Origin: Tenrec ecaudatus
Lineage: Eukaryota > Chordata > Mammalia > Afrosoricida > Tenrecidae
NCBI RefSeq assembly: GCF_050624435.1
Contig: NC_134536.1
Coordinates: forward strand, 129,960,758 to 130,024,757
Direction: 5' to 3'
DNA: 64,000 nucleotides
The position numbers and the translations under genes are program-made. The notes below the pieces were generated by a model, which was not told the DNA's origin, did not search any database, and worked only from the letters and a program-made list of their open reading frames with translations. Of the stretch, positions 20,201-30,700 are shown one piece after another. Positions within the stretch are counted from its first letter, which is position 1. Each line of letters begins with the position of its first letter.

Positions 20201-21222
20201 GTCACCGGTGTCTCCTATTATCCTTCCAACTATGCTAGGGGTTTGGACACAGAAAAAGAACAAGATGGTACTGGCTTTAGAAGCCAACAGCCTAGGGGAG
20301 GGGCAGTGAAACAATTAGACACTACACTCCACGAAAGGGAAAATAGAAGTTCTCCCATAACAACGAGGAAGCTTTTCCAGATTAGATGACCTTCCAGCTA
20401 CGTCCCTCCCCTCCAAATGACTGCGACATCCCATGTCACCACCTCTGACTTTGCTGGCTCATCTGTTGTCCTGTCTCTGATCACTGGAGTGGCATGGGGC
20501 TTAGTGTATGGACTTCTTAACCTTCATTTCCAAACCGGAGCCTCTCACTGTTGTGCCCGCCCCCTTATCTGGAATCAGACCACTTCAAGCCACCACCATC
20601 TCTCAACTGGACTACTCTAGTACTTGGCAGCCCTACAGTCCACTCAATGTGGGGAGTACAAAAATCCTCACAATTGGACCAATCGAGAACATCATGATGA
20701 GTGGGGAGAAGATTGGAGCCGTCAGGAAGCGGCGTCAAGAAATCTCACCAAAACAGCGCACGGATAAAGCGCCCACACCTAGGAGGGGCGTGGTGGGGTT
20801 GACCTCTCTAAATTCGCTCCTGGGTCCGGTCACCTCTCTAAGGGTGTACTACGGACCCCACCTTTTTAATTCCAACCTATTCCCGACGCTGTCATCACAG
20901 GTCATCCATCCGCAACAAAGCACTCCCTTCCTCGATCCCGGCCCCGTCGCCGCTCACCCAGTCGCGTGGTGCGCTCCTTCGGAGCAGAGGCCTTGTTTCT
21001 AGGCCCATGCTCCGTCTCCAGCTCCTCCTGCTGCTGTCGCGCTTGTTGCAAAATACGCCGGGTCAGCTGGGGGTCCACATAGTCTTCCTCTTCTCGGGCC
21101 CCGCGGCCCCTCCGCTTTTCCCGGGTCCCTTCCCGGACTGCGTCCGCAGTCAGGATCTGCTCCGCCAGAGGCGCGTGTTTTTCCCGATCTCGGGCCCCGC
21201 GGGCCGCCTTAACTTTGGGCAT
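13853..21222 (-). CDS. BYSL: bystin (seven coding exons)
   Basis: Homologue of yeast Enp1, a nucleolar factor for pre-rRNA processing and 40S subunit maturation and export; in human also found with trophinin and tastin. Exons on the - strand, in reading order: 21222-20958, 19925-19763, 15896-15758, 15582-15449, 14951-14791, 14641-14539, 14201-13853. Lengths 265/163/139/134/161/103/349 add to 438 codons, 437 aa, the same as human. The N-terminus ([18 protein letters not shown]-type basic stretches) is charged, followed by an acidic patch [11 protein letters not shown] at 95-105. The conserved bystin domain runs from about [14 protein letters not shown] to the end, including [60 protein letters not shown] and [15 protein letters not shown]. 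All seven junctions keep frame with GT-AG sites. Shares a promoter with MED20 and converges on CCND3. Confidence 0.98.
14539..14641 (-). CDS. BYSL: BYSL exon 6 (residues 288-321)
   Basis: [20 protein letters not shown] to CSIPVLHA; acceptor TTTCCCAG, donor GTAGTA. Confidence 0.96.
14791..14951 (-). CDS. BYSL: BYSL exon 5 (residues 234-287)
   Basis: [20 protein letters not shown] to KPGAWFK; acceptor CACCCCAG, donor GTGGGG. Confidence 0.96.
15449..15582 (-). CDS. BYSL: BYSL exon 4 (residues 190-233)
   Basis: [20 protein letters not shown] to AASMYQAT; acceptor GACCCCAG, donor GTAGGG. Confidence 0.96.
15758..15896 (-). CDS. BYSL: BYSL exon 3 (residues 143-189)
   Basis: Encodes (R)[15 protein letters not shown] to EVYKGVRE; acceptor CCTCCCAG, donor GTAAGA. 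Confidence 0.96.
16290..16450 (-). mobile_element. MIR relic in BYSL intron 3 (given 5'-3' on -)
   Basis: ACAGAGATAAGAACTGAG and GACTCAAACCCTGGTCCTTT follow the reverse MIR order. Confidence 0.5.
16490..16600 (+). mobile_element. degenerate AfroSINE
   Basis: CCACCGGCCGCTCTTTGGGA followed by GACGGGGCTATCTGCTCCCG matches the middle of the AfroSINE; its 3' part is lost. Confidence 0.5.
16600..16775 (+). mobile_element. tenrec-type retroelement 3' end
   Basis: Same family as 3285-3498: TATAAATGTGCTCAGTACGATG, then AAGAGCTGTTTAGTGCCCCC and an A-rich tail. Confidence 0.65.
17690..17860 (+). mobile_element. AfroSINE containing a perfect 22-bp tandem repeat
   Basis: AGCAGTTCAAAGCCAGCAAC, then AGTCCTATAGAAGGGTCACT is AfroSINE order. 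Within it, a 22-bp unit starting ACAACCCAGAAGACAG is repeated exactly at 17705-17726 and 17727-17748. Confidence 0.6.
18377..18588 (-). mobile_element. AfroSINE
   Basis: Starts with the A-rich tail complement (ACCCAAACCACACCCAG), then GAGTCGACTCTG and CTGGTGGGCTAGAACTACTG, ending in GAGCAGGGCTACTGG: a full-length reverse copy. Confidence 0.8.
18590..18905 (-). mobile_element. RTE/BovB-type LINE 3' fragment
   Basis: TGACTCACAGCGACACTGTA, then TCTCCAGAAAGGCAGCTC, GTACTTCTTCCAAGACCTAC and TTTGTTTGTTCTTCTGGC are the reverse of the Afrotherian RTE 3' coding end. Same family as the long copy at 29.8 kb. Confidence 0.75.
19007..19275 (+). mobile_element. AfroSINE with partial internal duplication
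   Basis: GGATCCCTGGTGGTGCGGTG opens it. The 'CCACCAACTGCTCC' segment occurs twice, at about 19070 and 19113. It ends GGGTGACTGAGTGGAGCTGA. Confidence 0.8.
19763..19925 (-). CDS. BYSL: BYSL exon 2 (residues 89-142)
   Basis: Encodes (G)[18 protein letters not shown] to MFMNKNPPA; acceptor TCTTCTAG, donor GTAGGG. Contains the acidic patch. Confidence 0.96.
20057..20119. mobile_element. short palindromic mariner-type MITE
   Basis: ACGAGGGGGCTTCAAAAA at the left pairs with TTTTTAAAAGCCCCTCT at the right. Shorter than the copy at 4863. Confidence 0.55.
20610..20770 (+). mobile_element. RTE/BovB-type LINE internal fragment
   Basis: AAAAATCCTCACAATTGGAC, then CATCATGATGAGTGGGGAGA and AGATTGGAGCCGTCAGGAAG match the RTE reverse-transcriptase region on the + strand. 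It lies in BYSL intron 1. Confidence 0.7.
20958..21222 (-). CDS. BYSL: BYSL exon 1 (residues 1-88)
   Basis: Start ATG at 21222-21220 ([20 protein letters not shown]), ending KERTTRL plus the first base of Gly89; donor GTGAGC. Lies within the CpG island. Confidence 0.97.
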
Positions 21223-21714
21223 TTCGCTCAAAAAAGTTACCGGGAAGGCTCCCACGTGGGTCGCGAGAAGAGAAGCCGAATGGGACTGCCACGGGCAGTT
21301 CCAGCTCCCAAGAGGCCACGCGCGGAGCACAGCGCCCCCCAGCGTTCGGAGGCCAGAAACGGTGGCCAGTCTCCCCACGCCCGGAGAGAGCCGCGGAGCC
21401 CGAGGTCCGAAATATGCCTCTCGCCCTTCAGCGCGAGCGTGCGGCCGGCGGCGGGGGTCCCCGCCATGCTCCCCTCGTCTCACAGGCCCCCGCGTCGAGC
21501 CGGCCGGATGCGCATTTCAGGCCCCGCCAGCCGGGGGGCGGGGCGGGGCGGGCGCGGCTGACGTCACCGGGGCGTCGCCGGCCGCTCCGTGCCTCGTGGG
21601 CGGGTTGACTTGGCGCTCGGTTAGTACGTCACTTCCGGAGCTCTTCCTTCCGCCCAGGCTTCCGTTGGCGCTGCGTTTCAAGCGTCCGCAGGCCCCTCGC
21701 GCTTGCCCCTCGCC
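21223..21714. promoter_or_regulatory. bidirectional BYSL-MED20 CpG promoter
   Basis: The 492 bp between the two start codons is CpG-rich and has no TATA box. A perfect CRE palindrome TGACGTCA is at 21559-21566. A second CRE-like site (TACGTCAC) overlaps an ETS site (ACTTCCGG) at 21625-21638, and another ETS-like TTCCTTCCG follows. GC boxes are at 21535-21550. Head-to-head genes this close normally share one promoter; the CRE/ETS cluster is nearer MED20. Confidence 0.85.
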
Positions 21715-21728
21715 ATGGGAGTGACTTG
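21715..21728 (+). CDS. MED20: MED20 exon 1 (MGVT and 2 nt)
   Basis: A 14-nt coding part, donor GTAGGG at 21729. Kozak context CGCCATGG. Confidence 0.93.
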
Positions 21729-24700
21729 GTAGGGCTGCGAGAGTCACCCGGGGCTTGTGGCGCGGGCCTTGGGGTCGCGTAGGACCCTCGGCGCCTGGAG
21801 GAGACGCGGGAGGACGGGTGCGGTCGGGGTCCGCCCTCCGCGGGGAACTGAGCAAAATGTCCCGGGTTGTGGGGAAGAAGACACCTGGAGGGCTGCGGGT
21901 TTCCCGGTCCTGCCTCGTCGACGAGGAGCCCGTCCTTCTGGGAGGCGGCAGGGGAAAGGTTTCGCCCCAGAATGCCCGCCGTGGTCGTGGACCTCCTCCT
22001 GCTAGTGAGGCCGGAGCTCAGCTGCCGAGGGTGGGACTTCAGCCTCCGAAATGGACCCCCGATCCGGCAGTATCAGCCGGCAAGACTCGAGGGAGTCGGG
22101 GATGGGCAAGGAGAAGATACCTTGGCTTTTTTAACATCTCCGATTTAAAGCGGGGGGGGCTTAGACATTGGTAATGAGGCGAGCGGGGCTTCCAGTTGCT
22201 TCACCTCTTCGGGATATGCTTCCTACTCTGTTGGATTCCATGGTTGGTCTAATTTCTCTAGTCGTTTTTACCTCTAAAATGGTGTAAGCCTTAACTCTCC
22301 TTACAGCCCAGGCTCACACTGTTGTGTAGTGTTGTGTTGTGTAGTTGGTAAGAACGGACTAACTCCAAACAGACTCTCGCCTGTGGTGCAGTCAGAACTG
22401 GAAGAATTGCAGAGAACATCCCTTGCCCATGATACCACTGAGGGTGTCATTGTGTTATAGAATTCCCAGTCAGTGGGACTTGAGTCTTTGGCCCACTTGC
22501 CATGCTGTGGAAATGCTGGTGTACTAGAAAGCTCCCTGAACTGGTATGGAAGTCCTGAAACCTGTGCTCTGCAGGGGTCCTCAACCATTTTAAACGGGGC
22601 AGTTCACTGCCCCTCAGATCTGTTGGAGGGCAGGACTATTAAAAAAAACTATGAACAAATTCCTATGCACATTGCACATATCTTATTTTGAAGTAAAAAA
22701 AACCAAGCGGGGCAAAAACACCCGGCGGGCTGTATAAATGTCTTCTGCGGGCTGCAGTTTGAGGACACCTGGTAGAGGAGCCCTCAGGGATACAGGTGTG
22801 AGGGGAGGTGGTCTCCAAGGTAATTCTCGGACCTATGGGTTGTGAGGGAATGGCTTCAGCGGGTTCTTGTGTGTCTCTGGATACTGATGTTTTCAATCCT
22901 CACCTTCCAGTGTGTCTCAGATGCCTGTGGCCGAGGGCAAGAGCATCCAGCAGACTGTGGAGCTCCTCACCCGGAAACTGGAGATGCTGGGAGCAGAGAA
23001 ACAAGGAACTTTTTGTGTGGACTGTGAGACCTACCACACGGCTGCTGCCACCCTTGGCAGCCAAGGTCAGTGAGATGGGTCCATAATGGATTTGAAGCCT
23101 GACTGGGGAGTCCGATGGACATTGGTGTTCTTCAAAGTCTTTCTGCGCGTTTCCTAAGAAGGATACTGTCAGGCCTTCATCTCTTGTTGCTGTTGGGTGC
23201 TGCTGGTTCTGATTCACAACGACTCCCCTCTCAGTGCCCGATCCTGTGCCAGCCTCCTTGTTGTCATGATGTTGGGAGTGAGGACCCCGATGTGTGCCAG
23301 GTGTGCCAGCCTCGTTGTTGTCATGCTTGAGCCTGTTGATGTAACCACTCTGTCAGTTATCTTCTCGTTTTCGCTGGTCCGGTACTTTACCAAGTGTCAT
23401 AGCCTTCTCCAGAGACTGGTCTCTCCTGGTAACATGTCCTCACTTCCGAGGAGCATGCAGGTTGTCCTTCTTCCCAGAAGGATTTGCTTGTTCTTTTGGT
23501 GGTCCACGCTACTTTCCGTGTTCTTCACCAAAACCATGGTTCAGATGGATCAGGTCCTCCTTTGCTGGATTCATTGTCTAACTTCCATATGTATATGAGG
23601 TGATTGAAAACACCGTGGCTTGGGGTCAGGTGTTACATCTCTCAACACTTGCAAGAAGGTCTGGTGCAGCAGGTTTGCCCAGAGCAACGCATCCCCTGAC
23701 TGCTTGCTTGCTGCTTCTGTGCACATTGATCATGATTCCGAGCCAAATGGAACCTTTGACAACGTCAGCCTTTTCTCCTTTTAGCATGTTTGTTGGTGCA
23801 GCTGTGAGGCTCTTCTTGACCTTAAGTTGTAATCCACCCTGAAGCTTGCAGTAGACGGGGTGATTCATCTCTTAGGTTAGAGCTTGTATGACTGTCTTCC
23901 AGTTTGACCTTTTAAAAGCTGTGTTCTCAAAGGATTGGTTGCTGGCCCAGAGCATCAGAACCACGTGGGATACTTGTTAAAGTGGCCGTTCCTGGCTCCA
24001 GGAACGGCTGTTCCTGGCTGCAGGCCCACAGTCTACTTTTTAATGAGTTTCCCAGTTGATCTTTTTTTTTTTTAATCTCCCTTTTCTTTTTCTTTTAAAG
24101 GAGTCTTTTTTTCCCCCCAGTTGATCTTTGTGCGTACTATTTAAGAAAACACTCTTTGGCTCAGAAGTCTTTGTGTGTGATTTTTGAAGTACTTTCTGTA
24201 TTAACCCCTAGCCAGTTGGTTTTGACCACGTCTTTAACACAGCTTTGACTTTGACCAACTTGTGCTTGAAAGAATTTGCCTGGATGAGATGGAGGTATCA
24301 GTGGTAGAGAGGAAAAGAAGGGATCTTTGAATATGAGTTAGAGACCTGGGTTCTCATGCTCTTAGCTCTTTTGTGACTTGCGTAGCACCAAGATTCCGAG
24401 CAGGGGTTGTGGACACAGACTCTTGAGTCCTGGCCTTACCGCTCATTAAATGTACATCTGTGACTATTTCCTTGCTTGCCATTTGCCTGTTCCACTTTAG
24501 ATCCATGCACTTACAGACTGCGTTTCCCAGACTCCTTTTTAGTTACCTTTTGCCACTGGGAGATCTGGGGATGGTTTCAAATAAGGACTGTGGTTCTCAA
24601 CCTTCTAATGCTGCGACCCTTCAATACAGTTCCTTATGTGGTAGTGGCCCCAACCATAGATTATTCTCGGTACTACTTCATCACTGTCAGTTTGCTACTG

Positions 24701-27700
24701 TGATGAATTGGGCAACCCCTGTGAAAGGGTTGTTCGACCCCCTAAGGGGTCGTGACCCACAGGTTGAGAACCGCTGTGCTAGGAGGAAGGGACATTGCAG
24801 AGGTTCTCTCCCTCATTTCCAGGCCACAGTTGTGGCCCTCGCTCTGGCTCGGCAGCTCTGGTTCCGGTTCTGACAACAGCCCACCTTCTCTTCCCCCCTC
24901 GGCCCACAGGTTGGTAGTAGCTTTCTGGGAGGTTCTCTGGGTTGCCTCACTGTCCCCTTTGCATCTTTCACTTCTCCTGGGCTGATCCCTTGTCATTAAA
25001 TGCCCTCTGTGGAATCCATCTGGACCCTTCCCAGCACTGGCCTTTCCCCTCTAAAATGGAGACAATCATTAGTAAGCGCCTTCTAATGTGGTGATGTAAT
25101 CAGTAGGAACTGAGACGTCACTAACGGCAGAGTCCCATCTGCTTTCACCTTCAAAAGGGAGGCTGGCCACGTCAAGAGTAGTAGTACCTGTAGTTAGGAA
25201 CACATTCAGGAAAGGAGACATTTGTTGATCGTCAAAGGTGGGCACATACTAGTTCAAGTGAAACTGCTTCGTGCAGGCTCTTTCGTGGTGGGACCTGCAC
25301 TTTCAAGGAGCTTCCAGGCTAGTTGGGGAGACAGGACCCATCTGTGGCAGTCAGTAAAATGGAGTGGAAAGATCCAGAAATGGGCTGAGGCAGCCTGGGT
25401 TGAGTTCCAGTTCTGGTGGGGCAGTGGCTGCTAACTAAAAGGCCAGCAGTCTGACCCCCCCCCCTTTTGTTTCTGTAAAGAGGTAGCCGTGGGACCCTAG
25501 GGGCTAGTTCTAGTCCGTCCTGGAGGGTTGTAATGACCCTGGATTAATTCAGCCACAGTGGGTCTGGGTTGATCCTCCCTCTGATCATTCGAGCATCACC
25601 CAACAGAGGGCTTGTCAATACACACACACTTCTAGGAAGCCAGCGTTTCTTCCTCAGGTTGGAAGTTTGGGGTGGGACCTGAGACGTGGCATGTATTACA
25701 AGTTTCCAGGTGCTATAGATGCTGCTGGACTGGGACCCACACTTTTGAGAACTACTTAGAGAAGTCACTTTTTACCCCCTTTGCTTTCTCAGCTTCCTGT
25801 TTCTCCTCTGTGAAAGAGGAGCTGTGCCATAGCCCTGGGTCTGCTGCTTCACAGAGATGGGCTGGTGTTACCATGATAAACCAGTATCCTCTGCGTGTGT
25901 GAACACCCAGCAGCGGCGCCTCTTCATGAAAGAAAACTTCAGTTGACTCTCAGACGCTTTTCAAGACCAGGCCTGTCCTTGGAGGCCCTTGTAGTGTCTG
26001 TTAAGCGTATAGTTAGCGTTGCGTGCAGGAGAGCGGAATGAAGAGGTCAGCTTTGGTTGCTATTAAAGAAAAGCAAAAGAGGTGGTGAAAGTTGTCGAGA
26101 GGGATCGGTGGGTGTGTGGAATGCAGAGCCTGTTGTGTCTAGGACAGGGCTGGGTAAGGATATTCATAGGCGCCCCTGCCCGGCCTATCTCACTCGTTCC
26201 CATCGCTGCTCTCTGAACCCATCTCGGAAGCCTCGTCCTGTTCACCTCCCAGTCTAGAGCCTGCTGTTCTGGTGACAGTGGTTCCCGCCGACTCTCACCC
26301 ATCCGTTTCTCCCCTTCCCTGGCGTCTTTCCTTCCAAAAGATCTCTGGTCTTTCCCACATAGTTTGCCATCTTGTGGGAGTGTTTTTGGTGGTGGTGGTT
26401 GAAGTGTTTTGCTTATCTCTAGTGAGGTTGACAGCTTCCTGAGGTCAAGGGCTGAGTACTTGTGTATTGCTTAGATCCTAACCCACGGGTGGGGTAAGTG
26501 TAAGAACTGACATCCCTGGGATTAACTCTCACAGTGCATCCTGGAAGGAGGGCTTGCGTTCCCTTTCCTGCCTCCTTCCATTTCCCATATTAACCATCTA
26601 AGTTCAGCTCCCCTTCTTCACGAACCTACAGGAACCAGGGAGAAAATCCATTTCTTAGAAGTTAGCCAGGCTGAGACTAGCTCTTTCCATCCCTCCTGTG
26701 TTTCTGCTGAAGAGGGCTGCTTCTCAAGACCACTGGTACGTTTGTTTGTGTTAGTTGCCATGGTGCCAGCTCCAGCCCACGGTGACTCCATTCTTACACA
26801 GTAGGTCTGCTCCAGCATGTGTTCTTGACTGCAGTCTTAATGGACAGAACCCTGGTGGCATAGTGGTTACATGTGGGGCTGCGATCTACAAGGTCGGTAG
26901 TTCAAAACAACCAGGCGCCCTCAGGAGAAAGACAGGGCTTTCTACTCCTGTAAACAGCGACCGTCTCAGAAACTCACGGGCAGTTCTACCCTGCCCTGTA
27001 GGGTTGCTGTGAGTCGCACTGACTTGATGGCGGTGAGTGTGGAGTTTGTAACCTTAATGGAAGCGATCACCAGGTCTCTCCCTCCAGTGTACCCCTGGAG
27101 GAGAGGGGTGTGCCTGGGTGGGCTTGAAAGTCAGCAGGGGAATGAATGCAAACTTGGGAAGCCACCGATGGGCCTGTATGTTCTCGTAGTTTAGATGGCT
27201 AGAGCCCAAATCCATGGTGAGAACATTGGAGAAGGTGTTCTGTGCGCTCAGCAGTGCTTGGGGAGCTCCCTGCAGCCTCTGTCCTTCTCCCTCTCTGCTT
27301 ACGTGCTTCTGGGCTCATGGGCTCCTTTCAGATCTCACAACAAAGAAAAAACCCTCTCCCCATAGCACGAAGGCTGGACTTTGTAACAGATCTTCCCCCA
27401 TTCACTCTGTCACATGCTCTCCAAGGGCCCAGCCCATTCCAGCATCACCTGAGTCCATGATCTCATCTTCCGGGTCATCCCACTGAGGTATGCCTCTGGG
27501 TTTCTTCCCTCCTGGGCATACCTGCCACCAGGCATCTGGACATCTTCAGATTTCCAAAGGCTTCCTCATTGCTTTCGGGAGAAACTCCTGAGGCATGTTG
27601 GCTGCAACTTCTTCCTCACGGCCTGGCTGGCCTCCCACCTCATGCTCTCAGGTGTGTCCCTTTGTGGCTTCCGGGCCCTTTTCCGTATCCGTAGGATGCA

Positions 27701-30700
27701 GGTTGTCAGGGTAGGTAGGGTGGACAGAAGACTGCAGAGTGGCTTTGTTTGGCTTGCTTCCATGCTGTTACTTAGATTTCCTTTTCCCCATTGAGGCATA
27801 TACAGTGCATACCGAAGGGTACCTGTCAAGTGGCTATGCATTCTTAATTCTCAAAATTAAGCTCAGTCCTCGGTTTCAGAACGAGCCCGTTAACAACACT
27901 GCTGCAGTTTCCTTGGTGGCCCTCACTATGCTTTGTTGGGCCGGCTGCTTTTAGCACATGCTGCCTCGTCTGCTGTCCCTCCCCCTTCCTCCCAGGGAAA
28001 GCTGTCTGGAGGGGGATTCCCCCACAGAGACTGCCATCTGGCCCTGGGCCGTGCCTTTGACTCTCTCTCGGGGGTTGCCAGTGGAGCCAGCGGTGACGAG
28101 CCGTGTGTGTGCCCTCACAGGCCAGTCTGGGAAGCTGATGTACGTGATGCACAACTCCGAGTGTCCTCTGAGCTGCTTCGCCCTCTTTGAGAACGGCCCC
28201 TGCCTGATTGCCGACACCAACTTTGACGTGCTCATGCTGAAGCTCAAGGGTTTTTTCCAGAGTGCCAAAGCCAGCAAGATTGAGACCCGGGGCACCCGCT
28301 ACCAGTACTGTGACTTCCTAGTGAAGGTGGGCACCGTAACCATGGGGCCCAGCGCCCGGGGCATCTCCGTGGAGGTAAGACGGGGCTGAGATGGGAGTCA
28401 GGATGCACTGAAGGGGGCCACTCGGTGAAAGCGTCTAGGGAGGTTTCTCGTAGTTGGCACATAGATTCATGCCACCCTGCTTTGTCCCACCAGAGCACCA
28501 TTTCCCCCTCTCCCCGAATGGCCTCACCCTGTCCTTAATGGCTCTAGGACTCTCTAAGCCAGGAGGAGGAATGGGAAGGCTGGTTCCGCAGGGGAAGAGT
28601 GACTTCCTGGGGGATGTGCCAAGAGGGACTGGTGTATTGTGTAGAGGGCCCAATCACCCATCAGGAAAAGGGCTGGGCAGCCCAGGACGTCTTTCGGTGC
28701 AGTTCATTAGGGGAAGGGGGCCTAAACTCATGTCCCCACACATACCTCTATTTGGCATACTTGTCTCAAAGGTCGAGTAGCAAAAGTACCTTTATCTTTT
28801 TAATCTGTGGTCTACTTTCTTCTGTGGTAGTGCTGTGTGCGTGCGTGCCGAGTTTATCTTTGCGGCTAAAGATACATGTTGAAAATTGCAAAGAGGGAAT
28901 CCTCCAGGAAACCCTGCAAGCCCACAGGTGCCACCAGGTGCCCAGTGGCATGAGAGACAGAAAACGAAGTCACAGCCAGTCTCTGGGAAGTTTATACTTT
29001 ACTAAGGGAGTAGGGACAGCATGTACAAACGGTCTTTAACATTCGTTTGTGAGAAATGTTGTACGAGAGGCCCTGACTGTCTGTGAAGTCACAGACTAGA
29101 AAGAGCTTTGCTAACTTGGGGATTGTGTGAGTTTCATTTTGGCTCCTCTGTGCCAGAGTCTGTTTTGACTTGTAGCGACCCTGCAGGGCAGAGTAGGTCT
29201 GCCCCATAGGGTTTCCAAGGTTGTGATTTATATAGCATATTACTCATTGATCAGTTAGATCATTGATGGCTTGCAGATTGGAGTGGTTCTGGAAGCTATG
29301 TGGCAGGTATTAGAAATACCAGCAAGGTCACCTGTGGCGGGCAGGTTTCAGCAGAGCGTCCAGACTTAGGGCAGCTTTGGAAGGAGGCCCTGGCGATGCA
29401 CTTCTGAGCAAACGGGTCAGTGCCAGCCTCATGAACAGCAGCAGAGCATTGTCTGATAGCGGCTTTCTTCTGTTGGGCCCAAGTCAGTTTTGCAAAAGTG
29501 GGGCCCAAGCCTCAGCAGACTGACGGGGACAGCATGCACAAGGGACATCTTAGCAGCGTTATATCCTCTAGTTCAGAGTCCCTCCCCTGGCTCCTCGTTG
29601 GCTGAGTACTTTGCCTGACTTTCCCTAATTCAAAGTGTCTACCTCTGGGCAGATTCTCCCACCCCCAACCCCACGCGCCCAAGTAACTGATGGGCTGCAT
29701 GGGGTGCTGATAGCAAACTCACCTGTTGTGGAGAGGAGTGGCGTGCAGCAGTAGTGTCGTGTGTGTATTATTTGTGTAAGAACACAACAGTACCAGAAGC
29801 TGAGCCCTGCAGGTTGGAAAGCTCTCAAGATAGGCCTGGGGAAGAGCTGCCTCCTGTAAGAAGTAGAGTCGTCAACCTAAAGCTGCCGATGGAACAGAGC
29901 TTTCGGGACCATTGGCAGACGTGGCCCCATGCAAAACGAGAAGAAACAGCTGGCAGCATACATTGATCATCGGAACACGGAGCATACAAAGTAGAAATCT
30001 AGGAAAAGGAGAAGTTGTCAGCAGCGAATGGAATGCTCATGGATTGGAAGCCTAGACCCGAGTGAGCTGAAATGGGCTAGTATTGGCCAGTTTGAATTGG
30101 ACCGTCCTGTGCTTTACTATGCTGGGAACAACAAACTGAAGGGATGGCAGCACTTTCGTTGTCCAAAAGAGCATCGCAGAATCGGTGTTGGAGTAGAGCA
30201 CTGACAGTGTAGGCTAATATCCATACGCCTCCAAGGACGGCCAGGAGCCTGTGACTCGAAGTGACACCCCCACCACTATGCCTGCGATGAAGCACATTAA
30301 TAACTCTACCACCTTCTTTAGCCTGAGACTGGCCACCCATGCACTCAAGGTGGGCCCCATAATTCCCGGAGATCACGGGAATGTGAAAGTTGGAAACAAG
30401 AAGGACCTGGTAGTTGGAAAATAAGGTGTTGGTAGTAGACATGAAGCCAGAGATGACACAGGATTTTTTTGTAAGACCTACCACTTGACCACTGCAGAGA
30501 CCTTTTAGCAACCTACGTGGCTGCTGACTACACATGCGGGCCTCAATAGATGAATCAGCTACATCTGTGACGAGACTCATCCATCAGAACGAGGCCAGGG
30601 GTTGACAGAAACCGAGGATCAAGTGCTCTTATGCAGGTTCAAGCTGAGCCCCAGACAATACAACAAATCCACAGGCGCCAAAGTCAGGCCAGGAGTGTTT

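Noticed and set aside
26846-27037. Possible tRNA gene
   Set aside because: The tRNA-like head belongs to an AfroSINE: the same body and tail recur some 30 times.
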